NCBI GenBank assembly: GCA_003022005.1
Contig: PXRQ01000035.1
Location: 6,583-20,206, forward strand
Reading direction: 5' to 3'
DNA: 13,624 nucleotides
Origin: Halobacteriales archaeon QS_5_70_15
GTDB taxonomy: Archaea > Halobacteriota > Halobacteria > Halobacteriales > Haloarculaceae
Part shown: positions 1 to 6,643 of the stretch, piece by piece
Layout of the letters: the number at the start of each line of letters is the position of its first letter
How positions within the stretch are numbered: position 1 is the first letter of the stretch
The notes under the pieces: model-generated
What the model saw: the letters and a program-made list of their open reading frames with translations, nothing else
Told to the model about the DNA's origin: nothing
Databases searched by the model: none
Position numbers and translations under genes: made by a program

Positions 1-30
1 CTCCCGCGCGAACTGCCGTGGCTCGGGCAT
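1..30 (-). CDS. Start of a third gene of the acyl-CoA operon (partial, cut by window edge)
   Basis: Only ten codons are visible, reading M-P-E-P-R-Q-F-A-R-E from an ATG whose first base is position 30. The ATG lies two bases after the TGA stop (33-35) of the carboxyltransferase gene on the same strand, so it is very probably the next gene of the operon. In haloarchaea the carboxyltransferase gene is commonly followed by a small third subunit (PccX-type) or by the biotin carboxylase/biotin carrier subunit. The ten residues are too few to choose between these, and other products remain possible. No clear Shine-Dalgarno sequence precedes the ATG, so translation may be coupled to the upstream stop. 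Confidence 0.5.
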   Translation of the reverse strand, partial: MPEPRQFARE

Positions 31-32
31 GG

Positions 33-1625
33 TCAGAGGGGGATGTTGCCGTGGTCCTTCGGGGGCGTATCCTCGCGCTTGCGGTCGAGCAGGTCGAGGT
101 CGTCGATCAGTCTCCGCCGCGTGGACTCCGGTTCGATGACGTCGTCGACGTAGCCCCGCCCGGCGGGCTTGTACGGGTTCGCGAACTCCTCGCGGTACTC
201 GTCCATCAGCTGCTGGCGCCGGACCTCCGTGTTCTCGGCCTCGGTGAGCTCCTCGCGGTAGAGGATGTTCACCGCGCCCCGGGGCCCGAGGACGGCCATC
301 TCCGCCCCCGGCCAGGCGTAGTTGACGTCCGCACCGAGCTCCTTCGAGCCCATCACGATGTACGCCCCGCCGTAGGCCTTCCGAGTGATGACCGTCAGGA
401 GGGGGACCGTGGCCTCGGCGTAGGCGTAGACGAGCTTCGCGCCGTGGCGGATGATCCCGTTGTGCTCCTGATCCGTGCCGGGCATGAACCCGGGAACGTC
501 CACCAGGGTGAGGACCGGGAGGTTGAACCCGTCGCAGAAGCGGACGAACCGGGCGGCCTTCTGGGAGGCCTCGATGTCGAGCGTGCCCGCGGCCGCCCGG
601 GGCTGGTTGGCGACGAGACCGACCGGCCGGCCGTCGAACCGCGCGAACCCGACGACCACGTTCCGGGCGAACGACCCGTGGACCTCGAGGAAGGAGCCGC
701 CGTCACAGACCGTGTCGATGACCTCGGCGACGTCGTAGGGCTTCTTCGGCGCGTCGGGGACGACGTCCCCGACATCGGCGTCGCGGTCCGGGTCGTCCCA
801 CGGGTCGACCCGCGGCGGGTCCTCCACGTTGTTCGCCGGGAGGTACGACAGCAGCCGCCGGATCCGGTCGAGCGCCTCCTCCTCGGTGTCGCAGGCGACG
901 TGTGCGACGCCCGACGTGCCCGCGTGGGTCCGGGCGCCCCCGAGCTCCCCCATCGACGCCCGCTCGCCGGTGACCGTCTCGATGACGTCGGGCCCGGTGA
1001 TGAACGCGTGGGAGGTGCCCGTCACCATGAACGTGAAGTCGGTGAGCGCGGGCGAGTAGGTCGCCCCGCCGGCACACGGACCCATGATGCAGGAGATCTG
1101 CGGGATCAGCCCGGAGGCGTCGGTGTTGCGCTCGAAGATGCGGGCGAACCCGACCAGCGAGTCCACCCCCTCCTGGATGCGGGCGCCGGCGGAGTCGTTC
1201 AGACCGATCACGGGGACGCCGGCGTCGACCGCGCGGTCCATCGCCTTGCAGATCTTGTCGGCGACGGCCTCGCCCACGCTTCCCCCGAGGACGGTGAAGT
1301 CGTGGGCGAAGACGAACACCTTCCGCCCCTCGACCTCGCCGTAGCCCGTGACGACGGCGTCCCCGGGGTAGCGCTTCTCCTCCATCCCGAAGTTCGTCGA
1401 CCGGTGCTCGACGAACGGGTCGAGCTCGCGGAACGTCCCCTCGTCGAGGAAGTAATCGATGCGCTCGCGGGCGGTGAGCTTGCCCTTCCCGTGCTGCTTC
1501 CCGACCCGGTCGGGGCCGCCGCCGGCCTGGGCCTGCCGTCGGCGTCGCCGCAGCTCCTCAAGGGGGTCGAGGTCGGCCCCGACGTCCGCCGTCGGGTCGG
1601 CGGCCGGCTCCGACTCCTGGCTCAT
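33..1625 (-). CDS. pccB: Acyl-CoA (propionyl-CoA) carboxylase, carboxyltransferase subunit
   Basis: 530 residues, the usual length for PccB/AccB-type carboxyltransferases, which move the carboxyl group from biotin to propionyl-CoA or acetyl-CoA in the cytoplasm. An acidic tail (1-25) leads into the family sequence. The N-terminal crotonase-like half has the oxyanion motif SAGARIQEG (145-153) and GPCAGGATYSPAL (182-194). The C-terminal half has VDVPGFMPGTDQE (376-388) and RKAYGGAYIVMGSK (415-428). All expected motifs are intact. The ATG is one base after the stop of the reductase gene, with a GGTGA Shine-Dalgarno sequence inside the reductase end, so the two are translationally coupled. Propionyl-CoA is the likeliest substrate from haloarchaeal family knowledge. 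Acetyl-CoA or methylmalonyl-CoA cannot be excluded, and the biotin subunit is not in view. Confidence 0.93.
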   Translation of the reverse strand: MSQESEPAADPTADVGADLDPLEELRRRRRQAQAGGGPDRVGKQHGKGKLTARERIDYFLDEGTFRELDPFVEHRSTNFGMEEKRYPGDAVVTGYGEVEGRKVFVFAHDFTVLGGSVGEAVADKICKAMDRAVDAGVPVIGLNDSAGARIQEGVDSLVGFARIFERNTDASGLIPQISCIMGPCAGGATYSPALTDFTFMVTGTSHAFITGPDVIETVTGERASMGELGGARTHAGTSGVAHVACDTEEEALDRIRRLLSYLPANNVEDPPRVDPWDDPDRDADVGDVVPDAPKKPYDVAEVIDTVCDGGSFLEVHGSFARNVVVGFARFDGRPVGLVANQPRAAAGTLDIEASQKAARFVRFCDGFNLPVLTLVDVPGFMPGTDQEHNGIIRHGAKLVYAYAEATVPLLTVITRKAYGGAYIVMGSKELGADVNYAWPGAEMAVLGPRGAVNILYREELTEAENTEVRRQQLMDEYREEFANPYKPAGRGYVDDVIEPESTRRRLIDDLDLLDRKREDTPPKDHGNIPL

Positions 1626-1626
1626 C

Positions 1627-2445
1627 TCACCACTCCATGCCGCCGTTGACCGCGAGGATCTGACCGGTCATGTAGGAGGAGTCCTCGCTGGCGAGAAACC
1701 GGACGATGCCCGCGACGTCGTCCGTCGTCGCGAACCGGTCGAGCGGGATCCGGTCGAGGATCTTCTCCTTGACCCGCTCGGGGACGGTCTCCAGCATGTC
1801 CGTCATGACGAACCCCGGGGCGACGCAGTTCGCCGTCGAGCCCTCGTGGGCGAGCTCGAGCGCGATGGTCCGGGTGAACCCGAACAGGCCGGCCTTGGTC
1901 GTCGCGTAGTTGGCCTGGCCGTAGTTGCCCTGCTGGCCGACGACGCTCGAGATGTTGATCAGCCGCCCCTGCTCGGACTCGCGGACGTCCTCGAAGTACG
2001 TCTTCGTGCAGTTGAACACCCCGCCCAGGTTCACCCCCATCACCCTGTCCCAGTCGTCGCGGGTCATGTTCTCGAACTTCTTGTCGACGGTGAGCCCCGC
2101 GTTGTTCACGAGCACGGACGCTGGGCCGAACTCCTCGTGAGTCCGCTCGGCCATCTCCCTGACCGCGTCGAGCTCCGAGACGTCCGCCTGCACCGGAACG
2201 GCCTCGCCCCCGGCGTCCTCGACGGCATCGGCGACCTCGTAGGCCTCCGCCTCGGAGGAGCGGTAGTTGACGACGACCTCGGCGCCGTGTGCACCGAGCT
2301 CCTCCGCGATGGCGCGGCCGATGCCGCGGGAGGCGCCCGTCACGACACACGTCTGGTTCGCGAGCATCGGGGGGCGTTCGCGGGCCTGCTGGGACTGCCC
2401 TGCGGGTTGGGCGTTCATGTTCGGAGGGCGTGTTTTCACCGGCAT
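1627..2445 (-). CDS. fabG: SDR-family 3-oxoacyl-(ACP/CoA) reductase, FabG/PhaB type
   Basis: Up to 272 residues. A short-chain dehydrogenase of the FabG/PhaB class that would reduce 3-ketoacyl-CoA (or -ACP) to the 3-hydroxy form with NAD(P)H. Visible motifs are the Rossmann glycine motif TGASRGIG (36-43), NNAG (114-117), the catalytic Ser167-Tyr180-Lys184 triad (in SSVVG and NYATTK), and a VNGGM ending typical of FabG. The first 26 residues are not part of the SDR fold, and in-frame ATGs at 2418 and 2367 would give shorter proteins. I keep the ATG at 2445 because an AT-rich TATA-like element (2465-2475) lies about 25 bp upstream, which would suit a leaderless mRNA. The start remains uncertain. 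It leads the operon with the carboxyltransferase, which suggests polyhydroxyalkanoate precursor or propionyl-CoA metabolism rather than classical fatty-acid synthesis. Confidence 0.9.
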   Translation of the reverse strand: MPVKTRPPNMNAQPAGQSQQARERPPMLANQTCVVTGASRGIGRAIAEELGAHGAEVVVNYRSSEAEAYEVADAVEDAGGEAVPVQADVSELDAVREMAERTHEEFGPASVLVNNAGLTVDKKFENMTRDDWDRVMGVNLGGVFNCTKTYFEDVRESEQGRLINISSVVGQQGNYGQANYATTKAGLFGFTRTIALELAHEGSTANCVAPGFVMTDMLETVPERVKEKILDRIPLDRFATTDDVAGIVRFLASEDSSYMTGQILAVNGGMEW

Positions 2446-2464
2446 AGTCGTTGTCCTTATACGG

Positions 2465-2475
2465 CCTATAATATT
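2465..2475 (-). promoter_or_regulatory. Candidate TATA box for the reductase-carboxylase operon
   Basis: The plus-strand sequence CCTATAATATT reads AATATTATAGG on the minus strand. Its centre is about 25 bp from the reductase ATG at 2445, the spacing expected of an archaeal TATA box for a leaderless transcript. A second AT-rich element (CCTTATACGG on the plus strand, about 2455-2464) could serve a later start. This is a position-based inference only. Confidence 0.4.
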
Positions 2476-2555
2476 CGCCCCGGTCTACCTATGCCGTGGC
2501 AATATATGACTGGATCCTCCAAAAGGGTCTCTATAGCCCAGGAGAATCCTCTTGA

Positions 2556-2573
2556 TGAGGTAATATGACCTAA
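2556..2573. promoter_or_regulatory. Imperfect palindrome in the divergent promoter region
   Basis: TGAGGTAATATGACCTAA pairs at 7 of 9 positions about its centre; the AGGT and ACCT arms (2558-2561 and 2568-2571) are perfect. It lies between the two divergent operons and overlaps a TATA-like run, TAATATATGG (2571-2580), that could be the promoter of the plus-strand cluster. It shares the AGG/CCTAA half-site flavour of the 16-bp palindrome downstream but has a six-base spacer instead of four. It could be a second, weaker site for the same repressor or an unrelated operator. Confidence 0.35.
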
Positions 2574-2615
2574 TATATGGAGCGCGGGCATCCCGGTGCG
2601 GGGAACGACAGGTCT

Positions 2616-2631
2616 TTTAGGTTGGCCTAAA
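2616..2631. promoter_or_regulatory. DtxR-family (iron/manganese repressor) operator-like palindrome, site 1
   Basis: TTTAGGTTGGCCTAAA is a perfect 6-bp inverted repeat with a four-base spacer. Its inner 14 bases match 13 of 14 positions of the left part of the known DtxR box (TTAGGTTAGCCTAA). It ends 16 bp before the ATG of the glycosyltransferase-like gene, in or just after the core promoter, where a bound repressor would block transcription. A second copy with identical arms precedes the binding-protein gene. The regulator itself (an Idr/SirR/TroR-type protein is expected in haloarchaea) is not encoded in this window. Confidence 0.7.
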
Positions 2632-2636
2632 CAGTG

Positions 2637-2644
2637 GGAGGTGA
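2637..2644 (+). promoter_or_regulatory. Strong Shine-Dalgarno sequence deciding the start at 2648
   Basis: GGAGGTGA is fully complementary to the conserved anti-Shine-Dalgarno end of archaeal 16S rRNA, and its GGAG core ends seven bases before the ATG at 2648. It fixes this start and implies that the transcript has a 5' leader, unlike many leaderless haloarchaeal genes. Confidence 0.75.
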
Positions 2645-2647
2645 CGA

Positions 2648-3802
2648 ATGCAGCGCGACACCTGTGTGATCGTTCCGACGGTCCGGGAGCCCGAGTGCGT
2701 CCGCGAGTACGTCGCCAACGCGAGACGGTACGGCCACGAGGGCCGGCTGTTCTTCTGCCTGGTGACCGAGGAGTTCTGCGACGTCGAGGGGATGCGGGCG
2801 ATGCTCGACGACCTCGGCGTCGCGGGCGCGGTGTTCGACGGCGCGGACCGCGACGCGTGGTACGCGGAGCACGGCGTCGGGGCGTACGGCCACCTCGTTC
2901 CCGAGGCGAGCCACGCCGAGACGTCCTTCGGGCTGCTGTACCTCTGGGCGAACGAGTTCGAGTACGGCTTGTTCATCGACGACGACACCCGGCCCCACGA
3001 CACGGACTTCTTCGGCGGGCACTACGGGAACCTCGCCCGCGAGGGACCCGTCACGGAGGTGAGCTCCGACGAGCGGTGGGTGAACGTCCTCTACCAGAAC
3101 GCCGAGGAGCACGGGCTCTATCCCCGCGGCTACCCCTACGGCGCGATGGACGAGACAGTCGAGACCCGGACGGCGACCCTCGACGGCGGGGAGGTCGTCG
3201 CGTCCCAGGGGCTCTGGACGAACGTCCCCGACCTCGACGCCGTCCGCATCCTCGGCGACGGCGACCTCCGGGGCCAGGCCCGTACTCGAACGACCCGCGA
3301 GGACTTCGGCGGGGACTTCCTCGCCGCGCCCGGGAACTACCTCACCGTCTGCTCGATGAACCTCGCCTTCCGGCGCGAGGTGATCCCCGCGTTCTACCAG
3401 CTGCCCATGGACGACAACGACTGGGAGGTCGGGCGGTTCGACGACATCTGGTCCGGCGTGTTTCTCAAGCGCGCGGCGGACCTCCTCGGGGATCGGGTGC
3501 TGACGGGGACCCCCCTCTGCCGGCACGACAAGGCCCCCCGACCCACCTTCGACGACCTGGCGAACGAGGCGCCCGCGCTCGAACTCAACGAGCACGTCTG
3601 GCGGGTCGTCGACGACGTCGGCGAGGGCGCGGGATCGTACCGCGAGGCCTACGCCGCGATGGCCGACGCGCTCGCGACCGGCGACTTCTCCGACTGGCGC
3701 AACGGCGGGTTCCTCAACCACGTCGGCGAGCACATGCGCGACTGGCTCGGCGCCCTCGAGTCGCTCGAACCCGCGCGGGTAGCCCCGGCGGCGGACGACT
3801 GA
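2648..3802 (+). CDS. Reversibly-glycosylated-polypeptide-like protein (GT75-type glycosyltransferase/UDP-sugar mutase relative)
   Basis: 384 residues, cytoplasmic, with no signal or membrane segment. It resembles plant reversibly glycosylated polypeptides (UDP-arabinopyranose mutases; archaeal relatives are often labelled alpha-1,4-glucan-protein synthase). Motifs in order: an N-terminal IVPTVR (8-13), the nucleotide-sugar/metal site DDD (111-113) after LFI, RGYPYG (160-165, like the RGYPF motif of the family), GLWTNVPDLDA (188-198), CSMNLAFRREV (235-245), GRFDDIWSG (262-270, like RYDDMWAG) and RHDKAPRP (292-299). The family acts on UDP-sugars; the substrate here is unknown. The gene is preceded by a metal-repressor-like operator and a strong ribosome binding site. 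It ends 71 bases before the binding protein of an iron-type ABC importer, so it probably shares its regulation. Simple sugar-nucleotide mutase, glycosyltransferase or self-glucosylating roles are all open. Confidence 0.8.
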   Translation: MQRDTCVIVPTVREPECVREYVANARRYGHEGRLFFCLVTEEFCDVEGMRAMLDDLGVAGAVFDGADRDAWYAEHGVGAYGHLVPEASHAETSFGLLYLWANEFEYGLFIDDDTRPHDTDFFGGHYGNLAREGPVTEVSSDERWVNVLYQNAEEHGLYPRGYPYGAMDETVETRTATLDGGEVVASQGLWTNVPDLDAVRILGDGDLRGQARTRTTREDFGGDFLAAPGNYLTVCSMNLAFRREVIPAFYQLPMDDNDWEVGRFDDIWSGVFLKRAADLLGDRVLTGTPLCRHDKAPRPTFDDLANEAPALELNEHVWRVVDDVGEGAGSYREAYAAMADALATGDFSDWRNGGFLNHVGEHMRDWLGALESLEPARVAPAADD

Positions 3803-3851
3803 CCATGTCCCGGGAAACACGCGACGAGGGGGAACCGCAACCCTCAAGTCG

Positions 3852-3867
3852 TTTAGGCAGCCCTAAA
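3852..3867. promoter_or_regulatory. DtxR-family operator-like palindrome, site 2
   Basis: TTTAGGCAGCCCTAAA has the same perfect six-base arms and four-base spacer as site 1; only the spacer differs. It ends six bases before the preferred ATG (3874) of the binding-protein gene. It indicates a second metal-responsive control point, and so probably an internal promoter for the transporter genes. If the protein instead began at 3805, this operator would lie inside coding sequence, which is one reason to prefer 3874. Confidence 0.65.
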
Positions 3868-3873
3868 TCGAAC

Positions 3874-5022
3874 ATGCAACGCGACGGGTCCCCCGAACCG
3901 ACGCGGCGGCGGCTGCTCGCGCTGGCCGGCTCCGCGGGCGCGGCGGCGCTCGCCGGCTGTAGCGGCAGTCAGTCACCCTCGACGCCGTCCGAGTCACCCA
4001 CGGGGACCGACGCGGAGGGGGACAGCGGTGACGGTACGGGCCGACCGGCCCCGGGCGGGACGCCGATGTCCGAGATGCCCGACCTCTCCGGGACCGTCGA
4101 CGTCTACTCCGGGCGCGGGGAGGCGCTGGTCGGCGCGCTCGTCGAGTACATCGAGGACCTCTACCCCGACCTGACCCTGCGGGTCAGCTACGGCGGCTCG
4201 ACCGACCTCGTCAACACGATCCTGACGGAGGGGAACAACTCCCCGGCCGACGTCTTCTACTCGGTGAACGCGGGTTCGCTTGGGGCGCTCGCCGGGCGGG
4301 ACCGCGCGGCCGAACTCCCCGACGACGTGCTCGGACTCGTCCGCGAGGAGTTCCGCGACCCCGACGGCGGATGGGTCGGCACCTCCGGGCGCGCACGGAC
4401 GGTCCCGTACAACACCGACGCGTTCTCCGAGTCGGAGATCCCGGAGGACGTCTTCGCGTTCCCCGAACAGGACCGGTTCGAGGACGAGATGGGGTGGGCC
4501 CCATCCTACGGCTCGTTCCAGGCGTTCGTCACCGCGATGCGGATCCTGAACGACCGGGAGACGACCCGCGAGTGGCTCGAGGGGATGCTCGATCTCGGGA
4601 TCCAGTCCTACTCCGACGAGTTCGCCATCTCGCAGGCCATCGCGGACGGGGAGATCTCGGCCGGGTTCGCGAACCACTACTACATCCAGCGCGTGCTGGA
4701 CGGCCGCCCGGACGCGCCGCTGGCGACGGCGTTCACCGAGGGGGACGCCGGTTCGGTGTTCAACGTCGCCGGGGCCGCGGTAGTGGACACCACCGACGAC
4801 CCGGAGACCGCCGCGAACTTCGTCCGCCACCTGCTGTCGGCGGAGGCCCAGGAGTACTTCGCGACCACGACGTTCGAGTACCCGCTGATACCGGAGGTAG
4901 AGCCCGTCGGTGCGCTGCCGACGATCGACGAACTGAACCCCCCGCAGGGGCTCGACCTCTCCGAGCTCGCGGACATCGGGCCGACCATCGAGCTCATGCG
5001 GGACGTGGGGCTCTCCGTATAG
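3874..5022 (+). CDS. ABC transporter substrate-binding lipoprotein, ferric-iron (FbpA/FutA) type
   Basis: 382 residues from the ATG at 3874 (405 if the in-frame ATG at 3805 is used). The twin-arginine motif RRRLLALAG (11-19) is followed by a hydrophobic stretch and the lipobox LAGC with Cys29, so it is exported by Tat and lipid-anchored outside the membrane. A Ser/Thr/Gly/Asp-rich linker leads into a class II solute-binding fold starting VDVYSGRG. NHYYIQR with adjacent Tyr269-Tyr270 recalls the paired tyrosines that bind Fe3+ in FbpA/FutA, so iron is the likely ligand; this is inference from the family. I prefer 3874 because it leaves a normal ten-residue n-region and puts the operator outside the gene. 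Neither ATG has a good ribosome binding site. The permease follows one base after the TAG stop. Confidence 0.88.
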   Translation: MQRDGSPEPTRRRLLALAGSAGAAALAGCSGSQSPSTPSESPTGTDAEGDSGDGTGRPAPGGTPMSEMPDLSGTVDVYSGRGEALVGALVEYIEDLYPDLTLRVSYGGSTDLVNTILTEGNNSPADVFYSVNAGSLGALAGRDRAAELPDDVLGLVREEFRDPDGGWVGTSGRARTVPYNTDAFSESEIPEDVFAFPEQDRFEDEMGWAPSYGSFQAFVTAMRILNDRETTREWLEGMLDLGIQSYSDEFAISQAIADGEISAGFANHYYIQRVLDGRPDAPLATAFTEGDAGSVFNVAGAAVVDTTDDPETAANFVRHLLSAEAQEYFATTTFEYPLIPEVEPVGALPTIDELNPPQGLDLSELADIGPTIELMRDVGLSV

Positions 5023-5023
5023 T

Positions 5024-6643
5024 ATGGCGACCCGCTCCGTGCCGGCGGCGCTGACGGGGGGCGAGGAGCGGGAACTCCCCCTCGGGCTGACGCTGCTGGC
5101 CGGGGCGGTCGCCGCGGTCGTTCTCTCGCCGCTGGTCTGGGTCGTCGCGAGCGCGCTCCAGGCCTCGGACTGGCTCGACCTGATCGCCCGTCCCAACACG
5201 ATCCGGGTGTTCGTGAACTCGGCGCTGCTCGTCGGGGTCGTCACCGGCGCCTCGATCCTGCTCGGGGTGCCGACGGCGTACCTCACGGTCCGGACGGACC
5301 TCCCCGGGCGGCGGGCGTTCACCGTCCTGCTGGCGATGCCGCTGGTCATCCCCTCCTACATCGGCGCGTTCGCGTTCGTCTCGGCGTTCGGCCCGCGGGG
5401 GGAACTGCGGGACCTGCTCGTCCCGCTGGGCGTCGACCGGCTCCCCTCCATCTACGGGCTGTTCGGCGCGACGCTCGTGCTCACCCTCTACACCTACCCC
5501 TACGTCTACATCACGACCCGCGCCTCGCTGAAGTCGATGGACGGGCGGCTGGTCGACGCGGCGCGAACCCTCCAGCACACGCGGTGGGGGGCCTTCAAGC
5601 GGGTGACGGTCCCGCAGATCAAACCCGCGGTCGCCGCGGGGGCGCTGTTGACCGCGCTGTACACCCTCTCTGACTTCGGGACGCCGGCCATCGTGCGGTT
5701 CGACGCCTTTACTCGAGTGATCTTCGTCGAGTACAACGACGTGCTCGGTGGGGGCCGGGACCTCGCCGCGCTGCTGTCGCTCCAGCTCGTCGCGGTCACG
5801 TTCGTCATCCTGGCGGTCGAGTCCCGGGTGCGGGGCTCCGGCGTCCGGAGCGACCGGACCGACGGGGGCTCGACCGTCCGGCTCGGCCGGTGGCGGTGGC
5901 CGGCGACGCTGTTCTGCGGGCTCGTCGCGGCGCTCGCGCTCCTCGTGCCCCTCGCGATACTGGGCCTGTGGCTCGTCCGCGGCGGGGGCGGGGTCGGCGC
6001 CGAATCCCTCGCCTTCCGTCCGAGCTACGCGCTCAACTCCGTGGGCGTCGCCGCGGTGGCCGCCGTCGTCGCCGCGCTGTGTGCGCTCCCGGTCGCCTAC
6101 CTCTCGACGCGGTCGGACGCGCCGCTGGCGTGGCTGATCGAGCGGGCCACCTACGTCGGCTACGCGGTCCCCGGGGTCGTGATGGGGCTGGCGCTGGTGT
6201 TCTTCGGCGCCCGGTACGGGGGGACCTTCTACAAGCAGGGGTTGATCCTCCTGCCGCTGCTGATCTTCGCGTACGTCGTACGGTTCCTGCCCCAGGCCGT
6301 CGGGTCGACGCGCGCGTCGTTCCTCTCGGTCTCGAGGACGCTCCCCGAGGCGGCCCGCACCCTCGGCCGGACGCCGACGCGGGCGTTCCGGGACGTCGTC
6401 CTCCCCCTCGTGGCCCCCGGCGTGCTCGGCGGGGCCGCGCTCGTCTTCCTGACGACGATGAAGGAGCTGCCGGCGACGCTGCTGCTCCGGCCGCCGGGGT
6501 TCAAGACGCTGGTGACGTACATCTGGACCGCCCAGCAGTCGGGCCACTACGGCCTCGCGGCCGTTCCGGCGCTGATGCTGCTCGCCGTCTCGGCGGTCTC
6601 GATGCTCGTGATACTCCACGTGGAGGGGTACGATGTCACGTGA
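5024..6643 (+). CDS. ABC transporter permease, fused two-domain iron (FbpB/SfuB) type
   Basis: 539 residues with about twelve hydrophobic membrane segments, arranged as two tandem binding-protein-dependent transport domains, as in FbpB, SfuB and ThiP. Each half carries an EAA-type loop that docks on the ATPase: DAARTLQHTRWGAFKRV (178-194) and EAARTLGRTPTRAFRDV (442-458). The half-domains are joined by a charged linker (about 267-290). It forms the membrane channel for the ligand delivered by the upstream lipoprotein. The start is one base after the previous stop and the end overlaps the ATPase gene by 11 bases, so it is clearly co-translated in the operon. The fused form is normal for ferric-iron and thiamine importers; iron is favoured by the binding protein and the palindromes. 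Confidence 0.93.
   Translation: MATRSVPAALTGGEERELPLGLTLLAGAVAAVVLSPLVWVVASALQASDWLDLIARPNTIRVFVNSALLVGVVTGASILLGVPTAYLTVRTDLPGRRAFTVLLAMPLVIPSYIGAFAFVSAFGPRGELRDLLVPLGVDRLPSIYGLFGATLVLTLYTYPYVYITTRASLKSMDGRLVDAARTLQHTRWGAFKRVTVPQIKPAVAAGALLTALYTLSDFGTPAIVRFDAFTRVIFVEYNDVLGGGRDLAALLSLQLVAVTFVILAVESRVRGSGVRSDRTDGGSTVRLGRWRWPATLFCGLVAALALLVPLAILGLWLVRGGGGVGAESLAFRPSYALNSVGVAAVAAVVAALCALPVAYLSTRSDAPLAWLIERATYVGYAVPGVVMGLALVFFGARYGGTFYKQGLILLPLLIFAYVVRFLPQAVGSTRASFLSVSRTLPEAARTLGRTPTRAFRDVVLPLVAPGVLGGAALVFLTTMKELPATLLLRPPGFKTLVTYIWTAQQSGHYGLAAVPALMLLAVSAVSMLVILHVEGYDVT
6622..6626 (+). promoter_or_regulatory. Ribosome binding site for the ATPase gene, inside the permease gene
   Basis: GGAGG lies six bases before the ATG at 6633, within the last codons of the permease. 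It supports this start even though the two reading frames overlap by 11 bases. Confidence 0.6.

Noticed and set aside
18..1649. Long plus-strand open frame opposite the carboxyltransferase gene
   Set aside because: It is an antisense shadow caused by high GC and strong third-position bias. The translation is low-complexity Arg/Val/Asp/Gly-rich with no motif, while the minus strand encodes an intact family protein.
2596..3804. Extension of the binding-protein frame back through the glycosyltransferase-like gene, suggesting a fusion
   Set aside because: The upstream part is an Arg/Pro/Gly-rich shadow of the true frame starting at 2648, and the Tat lipoprotein signal marks the real N-terminus near 3874.
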